This document shows positions 43,822 through 52,504 of a stretch of DNA of 64,000 bases, piece by piece. Made by a program: the position numbers and the translations under genes. Numbering within the stretch: the stretch's first letter is position 1; each line of letters begins with the position of its first letter. This stretch comes from Psychrobacillus sp. OK032 (lineage in GTDB: Bacteria > Bacillota > Bacilli > Bacillales_A > Planococcaceae), in assembly GCF_900111345.1 (NCBI RefSeq), contig NZ_FOGY01000003.1, positions 186,001 to 250,000 on the forward strand, read 5' to 3'. Below the pieces are notes generated by a model. The model was not told where the DNA came from. It did no database searches and saw nothing but the letters and a program-made list of their open reading frames with translations.

Positions 43822-44394
43822 ATGATGCAACAATCATTAACAATTCGTGATGCAATTATTCAAAGAAGGTCCATCAAGGCATTTAATGGACAACCCGTTG
43901 AAAGGGAAGTATTACTTGCTATTATGGATGATTCCATTTGGGCACCGAATCATCAAAATAGACAACCATGGCGTTTTGTAGTTGCTTGCGGCAAAGAACT
44001 TTTAGATTTATATGAAGTGTTAAAAGAATTCGCCATTCCAAAGTGGAAAGAGCTGACAGATGAAGAATTAGAAAAACAAATGAAAAAGTTTAAAAATCCG
44101 GGGGGCTATATTTTTGTCATCGTCCCAGAAGATGCACGTCAAAAAGAGCGTTTAGAAGATTATGCTGCTGCAAGTATGCTTATTCAAAACATCCAATTGC
44201 TTGCTTGGGATCGTGGTATTGGTTCTTGCTGGAAAACACCTGGTTTTTTAGATAATCCTAAATTCCGTGAAGCACTTGGAGTAAAACAAGGGGAACGCAT
44301 CATTAGTATGTTGCAAGTCGGCTATTTTGACGAAATGCCAAAACCGAAAGAACGTAAACATATGGATGAACTAGTAACGATATTTGGTGAATAA
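43822..44394 (+). CDS. Nitroreductase-family protein
   Basis: This 190-residue FMN-dependent oxidoreductase has IRDAIIQRRSIKAFNG (FMN phosphate), APNHQNRQPWRFVVACG, AAASMLIQNIQLLAWDRGIGSCWKTP and ISMLQVGYFDEMPKPKERK. It reduces nitro or related compounds with NAD(P)H; the natural substrate is unknown. The chosen ATG 43822 has GGGAG upstream. The ATG at 43774 that would lengthen it falls inside a TATGAT box (43773-43778), which is more likely a -10 element. Confidence 0.86.
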   Translation: MMQQSLTIRDAIIQRRSIKAFNGQPVEREVLLAIMDDSIWAPNHQNRQPWRFVVACGKELLDLYEVLKEFAIPKWKELTDEELEKQMKKFKNPGGYIFVIVPEDARQKERLEDYAAASMLIQNIQLLAWDRGIGSCWKTPGFLDNPKFREALGVKQGERIISMLQVGYFDEMPKPKERKHMDELVTIFGE

Positions 44395-44398
44395 AAGA

Positions 44399-44438
44399 AG
44401 AGCTATCTCCTCATCGAGGGGGATAGCTCTATTTTATT
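44399..44438. terminator. Bidirectional terminator
   Basis: GAGCTATC pairs with GATAGCTC with extra CC/GG pairing inside, and is followed by T-rich sequence. It separates the nitroreductase (+) from the dipeptidase (-). Confidence 0.82.
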
Positions 44439-44454
44439 TCAGGCATATTACATG

Positions 44455-45852
44455 TTATTTTTTTAGTTGCTCTTTTGTCAGATCTGCTAGTTCGTAATAA
44501 TAATCACCAATAACTCGTAGACCTTGGTCAAAGTTTTCTAAATGGAAATGCTCGTTTGGAGCATGGAAATTTTCAGATGATAATCCGAAGCCCATTAATA
44601 CTACTGGCAAGCCAAGAATTTCATCAAACGCTGCTACGATTGGGATAGAACCGCCACCACGCGTATATGCAGTTGGAACATTATACACTTTTTCATAACT
44701 ACGACCGGCCGCTTGAATCGCTGGATGGTCAAAAGGTGTGATAAAAGGTTTTCCTTTATCAAATTCAGTAACAGTAACTGTAACACCAGTCGGTTTATTT
44801 TTTTCAATATGCGCTTTTAGTTTTGCTACGATTTCGTCCGGATCTTGGTCTGGTACTAAACGGCAAGTAATTTTGGCGCCGGCTTCACTAGGTAATACTG
44901 TTTTGATGCCTTCTCCAGAAAATCCTCCGAATACACCATTCACTTCAAGCGTCGGGCGAGCCCAAACACGCTCCAAATGAGAGTAACCTTTTTCACCGAA
45001 TAGCTCTTCGACTCCAACTTCTTTTTTCAAATCTTCTTCGTCGAAGCCAAGTGCTTTGTACGCTTCCCGTTCTTCATCGAGTAGGGGACGTACATTTTCA
45101 TAAAATCCTTCCACTTGAATCGTACCTTCTGCATCACGGAAAGAATCTAACACTGATACGAGTGCGTGGATAGAGTTTTGAACCCCGCCTCCGTATAAAC
45201 CTGAGTGTAGGTCACCTTTAGCCCCTTTTACGTCAATTTGAACGCCACAAAGACCACGTAACCCGTAGCATACAGCAGGTTGTCCTGGACCTTGCATGCC
45301 AGTATCGGAAATGACGATTACATCTGCAGCAAGCTTTTCTTTATTTTCTTCTATATAGGCTTCTAGGTTTGGGCTACCAATTTCTTCTTCACCTTCGATT
45401 AAAAACTTTACGTTAACAGGAAGAGATCCTTCTGTTTGAAGAAGAGCCTCTACTGCTTTTACATGCATGAACACTTGACCTTTATCGTCACTTGCGCCAC
45501 GTGCAAATAACTTATTGTCGCGAACTTCTGGTTCAAACGGTTCGGACTCCCAAAGATTTAGTGGATCAACAGGCTGCACATCATAATGGCCATAAACAAG
45601 AATGGTTGGTTTGTCATCAGCATGTAGCCAGTCCGCATATACTACGGGATGACCGTTCGTTTTATCTATAATTACGTTTTCTAAGCCGGCTTTTATGCAT
45701 GATTCTGCTAGCCACTCAGCACCCTTTTGCATATCATTTTTATGTTCAGATAAGGAAGAGATACTTGGTATACGTAAAAAATGTTTTAGTTCATCTAAAT
45801 GTGTCTCTCTTTTTTCTGTAAAGTAATTGTTTAACGAGTTTAAATGGCTCAC
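44455..45852 (-). CDS. M20-family dipeptidase / metallopeptidase
   Basis: This 465-residue cytoplasmic zinc peptidase has LVYGHYDVQPVDP and GASDDKGQ (metal ligands), LIEGEEEIGSPN (catalytic Glu and metal), ISDTG, GDLHSGLYGG (dimer-domain His) and SSENFHAPNEHFHLEN (last metal His). It removes residues from small peptides. GTG 45852 is preceded by AAAGAGGT; the frame remains open for 16 more codons upstream without a ribosome site. Confidence 0.92.
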   Translation of the reverse strand: MSHLNSLNNYFTEKRETHLDELKHFLRIPSISSLSEHKNDMQKGAEWLAESCIKAGLENVIIDKTNGHPVVYADWLHADDKPTILVYGHYDVQPVDPLNLWESEPFEPEVRDNKLFARGASDDKGQVFMHVKAVEALLQTEGSLPVNVKFLIEGEEEIGSPNLEAYIEENKEKLAADVIVISDTGMQGPGQPAVCYGLRGLCGVQIDVKGAKGDLHSGLYGGGVQNSIHALVSVLDSFRDAEGTIQVEGFYENVRPLLDEEREAYKALGFDEEDLKKEVGVEELFGEKGYSHLERVWARPTLEVNGVFGGFSGEGIKTVLPSEAGAKITCRLVPDQDPDEIVAKLKAHIEKNKPTGVTVTVTEFDKGKPFITPFDHPAIQAAGRSYEKVYNVPTAYTRGGGSIPIVAAFDEILGLPVVLMGFGLSSENFHAPNEHFHLENFDQGLRVIGDYYYELADLTKEQLKK

Positions 45853-45985
45853 TTGAATACCTCTTTTCATAAAATTTCGTGAATAGAAATAGTATAGCAT
45901 AAGAATTGTGACAACTAAAATCCGAGTATGCTATAGTAGTAAAAAGAAATACTGAACGATGTTATTATTTTAGGAGGATACAAAA

Positions 45986-47251
45986 TTGTACATAGAATTT
46001 GTACTTTTAGCATTTGCATTACTTGTTTCATTCTTTTTATCGGGAAGTGAAACCGCTTTAATGACAGTAAATAGGATGAAGGTCCGACTGAAAGCAGAAC
46101 AAGGGGACAGAGCTGCGGAAAGGTTGCTCGTTCTTTTATTAAAGTCGGACCGAATGATTGTAACTATATTAATAGGCAACACGATTGCGAATGTTGGCAT
46201 GACTGTTTTAGTTATTCTCATCGCTGAAAACTATGGCTGGAATATTGTTTGGTCTGTTATCGTACTGACCATATTCATTATATTATTTGCGGAAGTACTA
46301 CCAAAAACAATCGCTGCAACCTTTTCGGAAAGAATCGTGTATATCGTTGCTCCGATGATTCGATTATTGATTGGGCTATTAAGACCATTATCGTTTTTAG
46401 TAGCTGCATTTATCAATATGCTGATTCGCATAGGTTCAAAGGGTGCTGTAAAGGAAACAATCATTACGAAAGAAGAACTGTTAAATATGGTTGATATAGC
46501 ATCTAATGACGGCACATTTGAAGAGGAAGAATCCGAAAGAATAAGAGGTATATTGGATTTTCCTAATAAAGACGTATCGGACGTATTATTTACGCATCGA
46601 ACCGAAATGGTTGCATTATCTATAGAATCTACATATGAAGAAGTTCGGGATACGATACTTGAACATTCCTATACGAGATATCCTGTGTATGATGAAAACT
46701 TAGACAAGGTTGTTGGGATGTTTTATTCGAAAAAGCTTATCGAATGGTCCATGGATCCATCGCTACAACTCGAAACGCTTATTGATATAGAGCCATTGTT
46801 TGTCGTGCAAACACTGAGTGTGGAGAAAGTATTTGAGCTGATGCTCACACATAAAAAGCATATGGCAATTGTGTTAGATGAATATGGCGGTACGCTTGGA
46901 ATCGTAACCCATGAAGATTTAATCGAAGAAATGATTGGACAAGAAATAGAAGATGAAACAGATGACGATGAAGAAATATTAATACATGAAATGACAGAAA
47001 ATCGTCTGATCTGCGCAGGACGCGTGGAAATAGAAGAAGTAAACCTACTGTTTAATCTGTCTATAGTAAACGAAAATGAAACAATCGGAGGATTTGTACT
47101 GGACCAGCTGGGACATGTTCCAGTAGAAGGTGAGCAATTTACATACGAGAATTTATTCATTGAAATTAATGAAATGGATCGTAGCCGAATTGTGACATTG
47201 ACGATTACGAAAAGAGAAGAACCGGTAGTTAGTGAAGCGCAAGAGGAGTAG
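45986..47251 (+). CDS. CNNM/CorC-HlyC family membrane protein (DUF21-CBS-CBS-CorC_HlyC)
   Basis: A 421-residue protein: a DUF21 membrane domain (about 1-185, SGSETALMTVNRMKVR, IGNTIANVG, FAEVLPKTIAATFS), two CBS domains (about 205-330, including VFTHRTEMVALS-like VLFTHRTEMVALS and KHMAIVLDEYGGTLGIVTHED), and a C-terminal CorC_HlyC domain (NETIGGFVLDQLGHVPVEGE). Members are linked to magnesium or cobalt export and were once called haemolysins. TTG 45986 has AGGAGG eight bases upstream. Single gene; ion specificity unknown. Confidence 0.9.
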   Translation: MYIEFVLLAFALLVSFFLSGSETALMTVNRMKVRLKAEQGDRAAERLLVLLLKSDRMIVTILIGNTIANVGMTVLVILIAENYGWNIVWSVIVLTIFIILFAEVLPKTIAATFSERIVYIVAPMIRLLIGLLRPLSFLVAAFINMLIRIGSKGAVKETIITKEELLNMVDIASNDGTFEEEESERIRGILDFPNKDVSDVLFTHRTEMVALSIESTYEEVRDTILEHSYTRYPVYDENLDKVVGMFYSKKLIEWSMDPSLQLETLIDIEPLFVVQTLSVEKVFELMLTHKKHMAIVLDEYGGTLGIVTHEDLIEEMIGQEIEDETDDDEEILIHEMTENRLICAGRVEIEEVNLLFNLSIVNENETIGGFVLDQLGHVPVEGEQFTYENLFIEINEMDRSRIVTLTITKREEPVVSEAQEE

Positions 47252-47269
47252 TATTTCCTCTAGCGCTTT

Positions 47270-47430
47270 TCTTTCTATTGTCTAGCTCTAGCGTCTTGCT
47301 CCTGCGCACAGCTCGTCGCAGAAGAACGTTGCCCCTCGGGGTCAAATGTGAAAAAGCTGCTCCTGCGCAAGCTCGTCGCGAACTTAGACTGCATTCTATT
47401 GACATAGGCGCTTGCGCTTTTCTTTCTTAC
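47270..47430 (-). repeat. Family B repeat, inverted orientation
   Basis: It runs CTAGCTCTAGCGTC...CTCCTGCGCACAGCTCGTCG, CCCCTCGGGG, CTCCTGCGCAAGCTCGTCGCG, ...GACATAGGCGCTTGCGCTTT: the reverse complement of the other family B copies. It stays open in the frame of the sigma-factor gene and falsely lengthens it. Confidence 0.75.
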
Positions 47431-47523
47431 ACGTTTGTAATTATATTGAAAGAGAATACGATGGAGGGTAAGGTTCAGGTTTGGCATTATAGAGTTATAA
47501 AGAAAAGCCGAGCGGAGGAAAAA

Positions 47524-48075
47524 ATGATGCAAGTTAAAATTGAAGATATTTACGAAGAATATAACCGTTACATATATTACTTATGCTTGAAACTAACTAA
47601 AAATCAAATAGATGCAGAAGATTTAATGCAAGAGGTATGGATGAAAGTTGTACGATATGAATCGTATATGAAAGAAGTTGACCATGTAAAAGCTTGGTTA
47701 ACGACCATTTGTATGAATACATTCCGTGATAGATACCGTAAACAGGTAAGACGCAGCAAATACGTTGCAAATCAACCAGAACAACTTGATATCTCCTTAT
47801 TGGATCTAATCGCTGCAGATGTTTTATCTGTAGAAGAGCAGTTGGAGAAAGAAGATGTGGGAGAAATTATTCGTTCGAAAGTAGCTGAGTTAGATGGTAT
47901 TTATCAAAAAACAGTTATGTATTTCTATGTGCACCAGTTTTCATTAATCGAAATTGCGGAAGTGATGAAAGTTTCGATTGGTACTGTAAAATCACGACTA
48001 TTTAGAGCAAAGCAACGTTTAAAAGAGCTTATTATGAATGATGAGATTGCGAAAGATTCATTAGTTTTAGCATAA
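47524..48075 (+). CDS. RNA polymerase ECF-type sigma factor
   Basis: This 183-residue protein has region 2 (EEYNRYIYYLCLKLTKNQID, AEDLMQEVWMKVVRYESY, VKAWLTTICMNTFRDRYRK) and region 4 (YFYVHQFSLIEIAEVMKVSI, GTVKSRLFRAKQRLKELI). Together these define group 4 sigma factors. ATG 47524 has CGGAGG upstream; the open frame further left runs through a family B repeat and is not coding. No anti-sigma factor gene is next to it, as the gene is followed by a terminator and a repeat array. Target promoters and signal are unknown. Confidence 0.88.
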   Translation: MMQVKIEDIYEEYNRYIYYLCLKLTKNQIDAEDLMQEVWMKVVRYESYMKEVDHVKAWLTTICMNTFRDRYRKQVRRSKYVANQPEQLDISLLDLIAADVLSVEEQLEKEDVGEIIRSKVAELDGIYQKTVMYFYVHQFSLIEIAEVMKVSIGTVKSRLFRAKQRLKELIMNDEIAKDSLVLA

Positions 48076-48082
48076 TGTGTAA

Positions 48083-48123
48083 GAGCTTCCCCGGTTGAAA
48101 ACGGCTGGGGAGGCTTTTTTATT
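48083..48123 (+). terminator. Terminator of the sigma-factor gene
   Basis: AGCTTCCCC pairs with GGGGAGGCT (G-T pair) and is followed by TTTTTT. Confidence 0.85.
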
Positions 48124-48134
48124 TTTGGGGAAGA

Positions 48135-48710
48135 GCTCTATCCGATCAATACTCGTTGGTATGAGAGCATAATCGGGTGCCATCCGCACATAAAATTGGG
48201 AACGAGCAAAAAATAGCGCTATCCGATCAATCAGCGTTATTATACGAGCATAACCGGTTGCTATCCGCGCATAAAATTAAGAAGCAAGCAAAAAAGAGCC
48301 CTATCCGCTCATTTCTCGCGGTTATCCGCTCGTACCAGGGTTCCATCCGCCCCTAAATAGAATGCAAGCGCCCCTAGAGATGAGGTTTGCCCGTAAACTG
48401 TAGTTATCCGCTCGTACCAGGGTTCCATCCGCTCCTAAATAGAATGCAAGCGCCCCTAGAGATGAGGTTTGCCCGTAAAGTGTAGTTATCCGCTCGTACC
48501 AGGGTTCCATCCGCTCCTAAATAAAATGCAAGCGCCCCTAGAGATGAGGTTTGCCCGTAAACTGTAGTTATCGGCTCGTACCAGGGTTCCATCCTCCCCT
48601 AAATAGAATGCAAGCGCCCCTAGAGATGAGGTTTGCCCGTAAAGTGTAGTTATCCGCTCGTACCAGGGTTCCATCCGCCCCTAAACAAGTTGCAACCGCT
48701 CATAACGTTC
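48135..48710. repeat. ATCCG-core array ending in an 82-bp tandem repeat
   Basis: Cores (T)ATCCG(C/A)TC start at 48140, 48182, 48221, 48263, 48303, 48324 and 48345, alternating with (C)GAGCA(TAA) motifs about half-way between. Steps are 42, 39, 42, 40, 21 and 21 bp. From 48324 an 82-bp unit is repeated (starts 48324, 48406, 48488, 48570, partial 48652) with few differences; within it the two ATCCG cores are again 21 bp apart. The reverse-strand open frames across the tandem unit are in shifting frames, since 82 is not a multiple of three, and are not genes. Confidence 0.85.
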
Positions 48711-48743
48711 CGATATAATTTATGCTCACTACTTAATTTGCCA

Positions 48744-48782
48744 CAAAAAAAGCCCCCGAGCTTTTGAAATGCTCAAGGGCTT
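48744..48782 (-). terminator. Terminator of the ABC-F gene
   Basis: On -, AAGCCCTTGAGC pairs with GCTCGGGGGCTT and is followed by TTTTTTTG. Confidence 0.82.
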
Positions 48783-48790
48783 ACACAAAA

Positions 48791-50359
48791 TTATTCTTCA
48801 ACAACCTCTTTACCAGTAGAGAACCATTCTTCCACGTTCCATACTTTCGTTACCAAACCTTCATAAAACTCAGGCTCATGGCTGACGAGGACAATGGTCC
48901 CTTTGAATTCTTTCATTGCACGTTTCAATTCCTCTTTAGCGTGAATGTCTAAATGGTTCGTCGGCTCATCGAATATTAACCAATTGCTTTCTTCCATCAT
49001 CAGCTTACATAAGCGTACTTTTGCTTGCTCGCCACCGCTCAAAGAAGAAAGGGGACGAGAGATATGTTCGCTTTTTAAGCCAGTGCGAGCTAGTGCAGCC
49101 CGTACTTGGTTTTGTTCCATACTAGGATAAGTTTCCCAAATGGATTCAATTGGTGTAATATTACCAGCTTTTACTTCTTGTTCGAAATACGAAGGATATA
49201 AGAAATCTCCACGTATTACTTTTCCACCTAGTGCAGGAATCTTGCCCAACATCGTTTTAAGCAAGGTAGATTTACCAATACCATTCATGCCAACAAGCGC
49301 TATTTTTTCTCCTCGTTCAATGGTGAATGTAAGCGGTGGGAGCAGTGGGTTATCATAACCAATTTGCAAATGCTCTGCTTCCACAACATAGCGACCTGAA
49401 CTACGAGATTCTTTAAAACTGAATTCCGGTTTAGCAGCTGTTTCCGGACGGTCAATTCGTTCAATGCGGTCCAGTTGTTTTTGACGAGATTTTGCACGAC
49501 CAGTTGTAGAGTATCGTGCTTTATTTTTTGCGATGAAATCTTCTTGTTTTTTAATAAAATCTTGCTGTTTCTCATAAGCGTCGATATGCTGTCTTTTATT
49601 CAACTCGGCAAGCTCTAAAAACTTCTCATAAGACGCAGTGTAGCGTGTAAGTTTAGAGAATTCCAAGTGGAAGATAACATCTACAATGCCATTCATAAAT
49701 TCTGTATCGTGCGAGATCAATAAAAACGCATATGGATAGTTCTTCAAATAATTGGATAACCAATTAACATGCTCTTCGTCCAAATAGTTGGTAGGCTCAT
49801 CCAATAAAAGAACTTTTGGTTTTTCTAATAAAAGCTTAGCCAGCAGAACTTTCGTACGCTGACCACCAGAAAGTGCTTCAACGGGGCGATCTAAACCAAT
49901 CGCATCTAGCCCAAGTCCACGAGCAACTTCTTCTACTTTCATATCTAATGAATAAAAATCACCAGCATCTAGTACATCTTGTATTTCTGCCATTTTTTCT
50001 AATAACACTTCTAATTCTTCTGGTGTTGCATCTGCCATTTGAGCAATTATTTCATTCAATTCTTCCTCTTTTTTATAAAGGGGTAAGAATGCATCACGCA
50101 ATGTATCGAACATCGAGCGTCCTTGTTGCAGACGAGTATGCTGATCTAAATAGCCGTAATGTGTACCGGGAAGCCACTCGACACGGCCCTCATCGTAAAT
50201 GATTTCCCCTGTTAAAATGTTCATCAGAGTAGATTTTCCAACACCGTTTGCACCAACGAGTCCAACATGTTCACCTTCCACTAAGCGAAACGAAACGTCT
50301 TTAAAAAGCGTACGATCTCCGAATGTATGTCCCAAATTTTCTACGTTTAATAAGCTCAT
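48791..50359 (-). CDS. yfmM: ABC-F family ATPase, YfmM-like
   Basis: This 522-residue cytoplasmic protein has two ABC domains without membrane helices. Domain 1: GANGVGKSTLMN, LSGGQRTKVLLA, LLLDEPTNYLDEEHVNWLS. Domain 2: GMNGIGKSTLLK, LSGGEQAKVRLC, IFDEPTNHLDI. Between them lies a charged linker (about 245-320) of P-site-tRNA-interaction type with KNKARYSTTGRAKSRQKQL. Such proteins bind the ribosome and relieve stalling, sometimes giving antibiotic resistance. Length and order fit Bacillus YfmM. GGAGG lies directly upstream of ATG 50359, and the leader contains two perfect palindromes. Confidence 0.9.
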   Translation of the reverse strand: MSLLNVENLGHTFGDRTLFKDVSFRLVEGEHVGLVGANGVGKSTLMNILTGEIIYDEGRVEWLPGTHYGYLDQHTRLQQGRSMFDTLRDAFLPLYKKEEELNEIIAQMADATPEELEVLLEKMAEIQDVLDAGDFYSLDMKVEEVARGLGLDAIGLDRPVEALSGGQRTKVLLAKLLLEKPKVLLLDEPTNYLDEEHVNWLSNYLKNYPYAFLLISHDTEFMNGIVDVIFHLEFSKLTRYTASYEKFLELAELNKRQHIDAYEKQQDFIKKQEDFIAKNKARYSTTGRAKSRQKQLDRIERIDRPETAAKPEFSFKESRSSGRYVVEAEHLQIGYDNPLLPPLTFTIERGEKIALVGMNGIGKSTLLKTMLGKIPALGGKVIRGDFLYPSYFEQEVKAGNITPIESIWETYPSMEQNQVRAALARTGLKSEHISRPLSSLSGGEQAKVRLCKLMMEESNWLIFDEPTNHLDIHAKEELKRAMKEFKGTIVLVSHEPEFYEGLVTKVWNVEEWFSTGKEVVEE

Positions 50360-50373
50360 CTATTATTTCCTCC

Positions 50374-50494
50374 AAAAAGAAAGCTCTGCCTTGGCGTAAT
50401 TGCGTCCAGACTTTGAATTAATTCAAAGTCTATAACATCCGCCGGAGGCTTAACTTGAAACATAGGAAGTTTAAACTTCCTATGTTTCAAGTTA
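50374..50494. repeat. Twin perfect palindromes upstream of the ABC-F gene
   Basis: A 24-bp perfect palindrome (50408-50431, half-site AGACTTTGAATT) and a 44-bp perfect palindrome (50451-50494, half-site TAACTTGAAACATAGGAAG plus TTT) are joined by CCGCCGGAGG-containing sequence. The outer right base of the larger one is the stop codon of the SE1832 gene. Left of it, CTCTGCCTTGGCGTAATTGC leads into the ABC-F ribosome site. No T run follows either hairpin, so they do not look like simple terminators. Confidence 0.8.
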
Positions 50495-50674
50495 CAATTT
50501 CGCGAGCTGTTTGTTTAGTTCTGCAAGGTCTTCTTCCATTTTGGCTAATCTACGTTCGGCGTTTTCTACTTGAGTGGGGTGGCCATTGGACTCTAGTTTT
50601 TCCATGTCACCTTGTAATCGGATATAGTCCATTTTTAACTCAGCAATTTCCGCTTGTAGTTGATCTTTTGTCAT
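50492..50674 (-). CDS. SE1832 family small coiled-coil protein
   Basis: A 60-residue highly charged helical protein with AELKMDYIRLQGDMEKLES and a heptad pattern up to LAELNKQLAKL, as in the SE1832 family of Firmicutes, whose role is unknown. GAAGGTGAT lies seven bases before the ATG. No membrane segment. The stop codon is embedded in the end of a 44-bp palindrome. Confidence 0.82.
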   Translation of the reverse strand: MTKDQLQAEIAELKMDYIRLQGDMEKLESNGHPTQVENAERRLAKMEEDLAELNKQLAKL

Positions 50675-50721
50675 GAATAATCACCTTCAGCTTTTTGCAT
50701 TATTGTAGCATAAAAATGGGC

Positions 50722-51726
50722 TTAACGTACGATTTCTTCTTCGGCTTTTTTATTTGCAATAGTTTGTTCGATTAGTTTCACTACTTCTATTAAACTAGTA
50801 GTAAAGTCAAAGTTTTTTTGTTTCTGAATATAAGCTTTTCTTCTGTTATCATGCAATATAATTTCCATCACCGCATTTTGCAAGTATGATTGTTTTATTT
50901 TCCGACCAAGTCCTAAGTTAGCGAAACCGTGTCCTTCTTGCGGGAAAGCATAATTTACTTCCTCTTCATGTGCACAAAGAATGATACATGGGATTTGGAA
51001 TTGAGCCACTAAGAAAGGCATGTAAGATCCGGAAGTTATGACGATATCACTATTAGTAATGAAAGGTGCTTGTTCAGATGTCGAGATAATTTTAATTGAT
51101 TTGCGAGTCAGTGCAAACCGTTTAAGATCCAGAATATCATGTTTGTAATGTTCGTCTACAAGAACACTAATTTGTAGGGGAATATGAAGTTGAACAAGAT
51201 GTCTTAGCGTCCGATACGTTAAGTTTTCCGGATCCTCATGAGGAAAAGCAACAACTATATGAGGTGGATCCTGTGTCGTGTTATTATTTTTAGGATGAAT
51301 GGTCTCTGCTGGAATATATCCAGTTAGTCCGTAAACAAAATTCTCTTTGGAAAGATCTTTTGGATTTTCATATAATGTTTGAAAAACAAGATCAGCTAAA
51401 GCACTACCGTCCCCATGATCGTCAAAATGAATAAGAGGACAGTTAAAAGATTTTAAACGGCGGATTAAATCTTTTTCAGAATTTCCGCAATCATGGATCA
51501 TACAATTTGGGTTAAAAGATTTCAATTCTTCTAGTAAATGTGCATTATTATGAAATGCAAATGTTTTAATATGCCGCTTTTCTAAATAGTTTAGAAGGCT
51601 TGTATTAATACTGGGCACAAAAACTTTATAATCTGGCGTTTCTAAAGCAGGTAATAGCGCATTCGCTCGATCAGCAGGATATAAACCACGGTGTGGAAAT
51701 GTATTTAAAAGGTAAGCTAGTCTCAT
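50722..51726 (-). CDS. PseG/SpsG-like (GT-B fold) protein
   Basis: This 334-residue soluble protein begins MRLAYLLNTFPHRG at ATG 51726, six bases after AAAGGAAG; an ATG at 51732 overlaps that site. NCMIHDCGNSEKDLIRRLKS, LIHFDDHGDGSALADLVFQT, HIVVAFPHEDPENLTYRTLR and SGSYMPFLVAQFQIPCIILC resemble PseG/SpsG sugar-nucleotide hydrolases used for surface polysaccharide or spore-coat sugars. The catalytic His of PseG cannot be placed with certainty. No sugar-synthesis neighbours are present, so function is tentative. Confidence 0.6.
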   Translation of the reverse strand: MRLAYLLNTFPHRGLYPADRANALLPALETPDYKVFVPSINTSLLNYLEKRHIKTFAFHNNAHLLEELKSFNPNCMIHDCGNSEKDLIRRLKSFNCPLIHFDDHGDGSALADLVFQTLYENPKDLSKENFVYGLTGYIPAETIHPKNNNTTQDPPHIVVAFPHEDPENLTYRTLRHLVQLHIPLQISVLVDEHYKHDILDLKRFALTRKSIKIISTSEQAPFITNSDIVITSGSYMPFLVAQFQIPCIILCAHEEEVNYAFPQEGHGFANLGLGRKIKQSYLQNAVMEIILHDNRRKAYIQKQKNFDFTTSLIEVVKLIEQTIANKKAEEEIVR

Positions 51727-51779
51727 TTTCATCTTCCTTTCCAGTGCATATTCTTAATATTGTATGGAAAAGGACAGGG

Positions 51780-52485
51780 GTATATGACAAGAAAAGCGGA
51801 AGTGCCTATGTCTGCCCCGACAGGCAAATGGGGAAAAGCGAGGAGGCAGCTCTTCAGCCACCACAGCTTTTTCACATTTGACCCCGAGGGGCAAGGCGCT
51901 GTAGCTGGACAACAAGAAAAGCGAAAGCGCCTATGTAAGAGGAATACAGTCTAAGTTCGCGACATCGTGTCGCAACGACTGCATGACCTGCATCGTGCGG
52001 GCCTCCGACAGGCAAATGTTCTTCCACAAAAGAAGTTGCATTTTAACTTCGTTGTGGGAGGTTATTTGACCCCGAGGGGCTAGGCGCTGTAGCTGGACAA
52101 CAAGAAATGCGGAAGCGCCTATGTAAGAGGAATACAGCCTAAGTTCGCGACATCGTGGTGCTCCTGCGCAAAGCTCGTCGCAAAATAAAAAGCATTTCGC
52201 AACGACTGCATGACCCGCATCGTGCGGGCCTCCGACAGGCAAATGTTCTTCCACAAAAGAAGTTGCATTTTAACTTCGTTGTGGAAGGTTATTTGACCCC
52301 GAGGGGCTAGGCGCTGTAGCTGGACAACAAGAAAAGGGAAAGCACCTATGTAAGAGGAATACAGTCTAAGTTCGCGACATCGTGGTGCTCCTGCGCAAAG
52401 CTCGTCGCAAAATAAAAAGCATTTCGCAACGACTGCATGACCTGCATCGTGCAGGACTCCGACAGGCAAATGGGGAAAACTAGAA
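51780..52485 (+). repeat. Family B repeat, tandem array
   Basis: Four linked copies begin at about 51786, 51913, 52102 and 52330, each with (A)AGAAAAGCGGAAGCGCCTAT at the start and AGGCGCTGTAGCTGGACAAC at the end. Inner modules are CGACATCGTGTCGCAACGAC, CCTGCATCGTGCGGG, a long CCACAAAAGAAG.../...CTTCGTTGTGG hairpin and CCCCGAGGGG. The last copy stops shortly before the ribosome site of the next gene. All open frames here are repeat artefacts. Confidence 0.82.
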
Positions 52486-52504
52486 GTAGGTGAGGGGGAT
52501 TGAA

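Noticed and set aside
47278-47523. N-terminal 82 residues of the longest sigma-factor frame
   Set aside because: The segment is a family B repeat; ATG 47524 has a proper ribosome site and gives a normal-length ECF sigma factor.
48322-48674. Three overlapping 62-residue frames on - with nearly identical peptides
   Set aside because: They arise from the 82-bp tandem repeat, which is not a multiple of three, so each copy is in a new frame. No start signals.
48324-48686. CRISPR array
   Set aside because: Repeats are directly adjacent 82-bp units without unique spacers, and no cas genes are present. The 21-bp arrays have spacers of only 10-13 bp.
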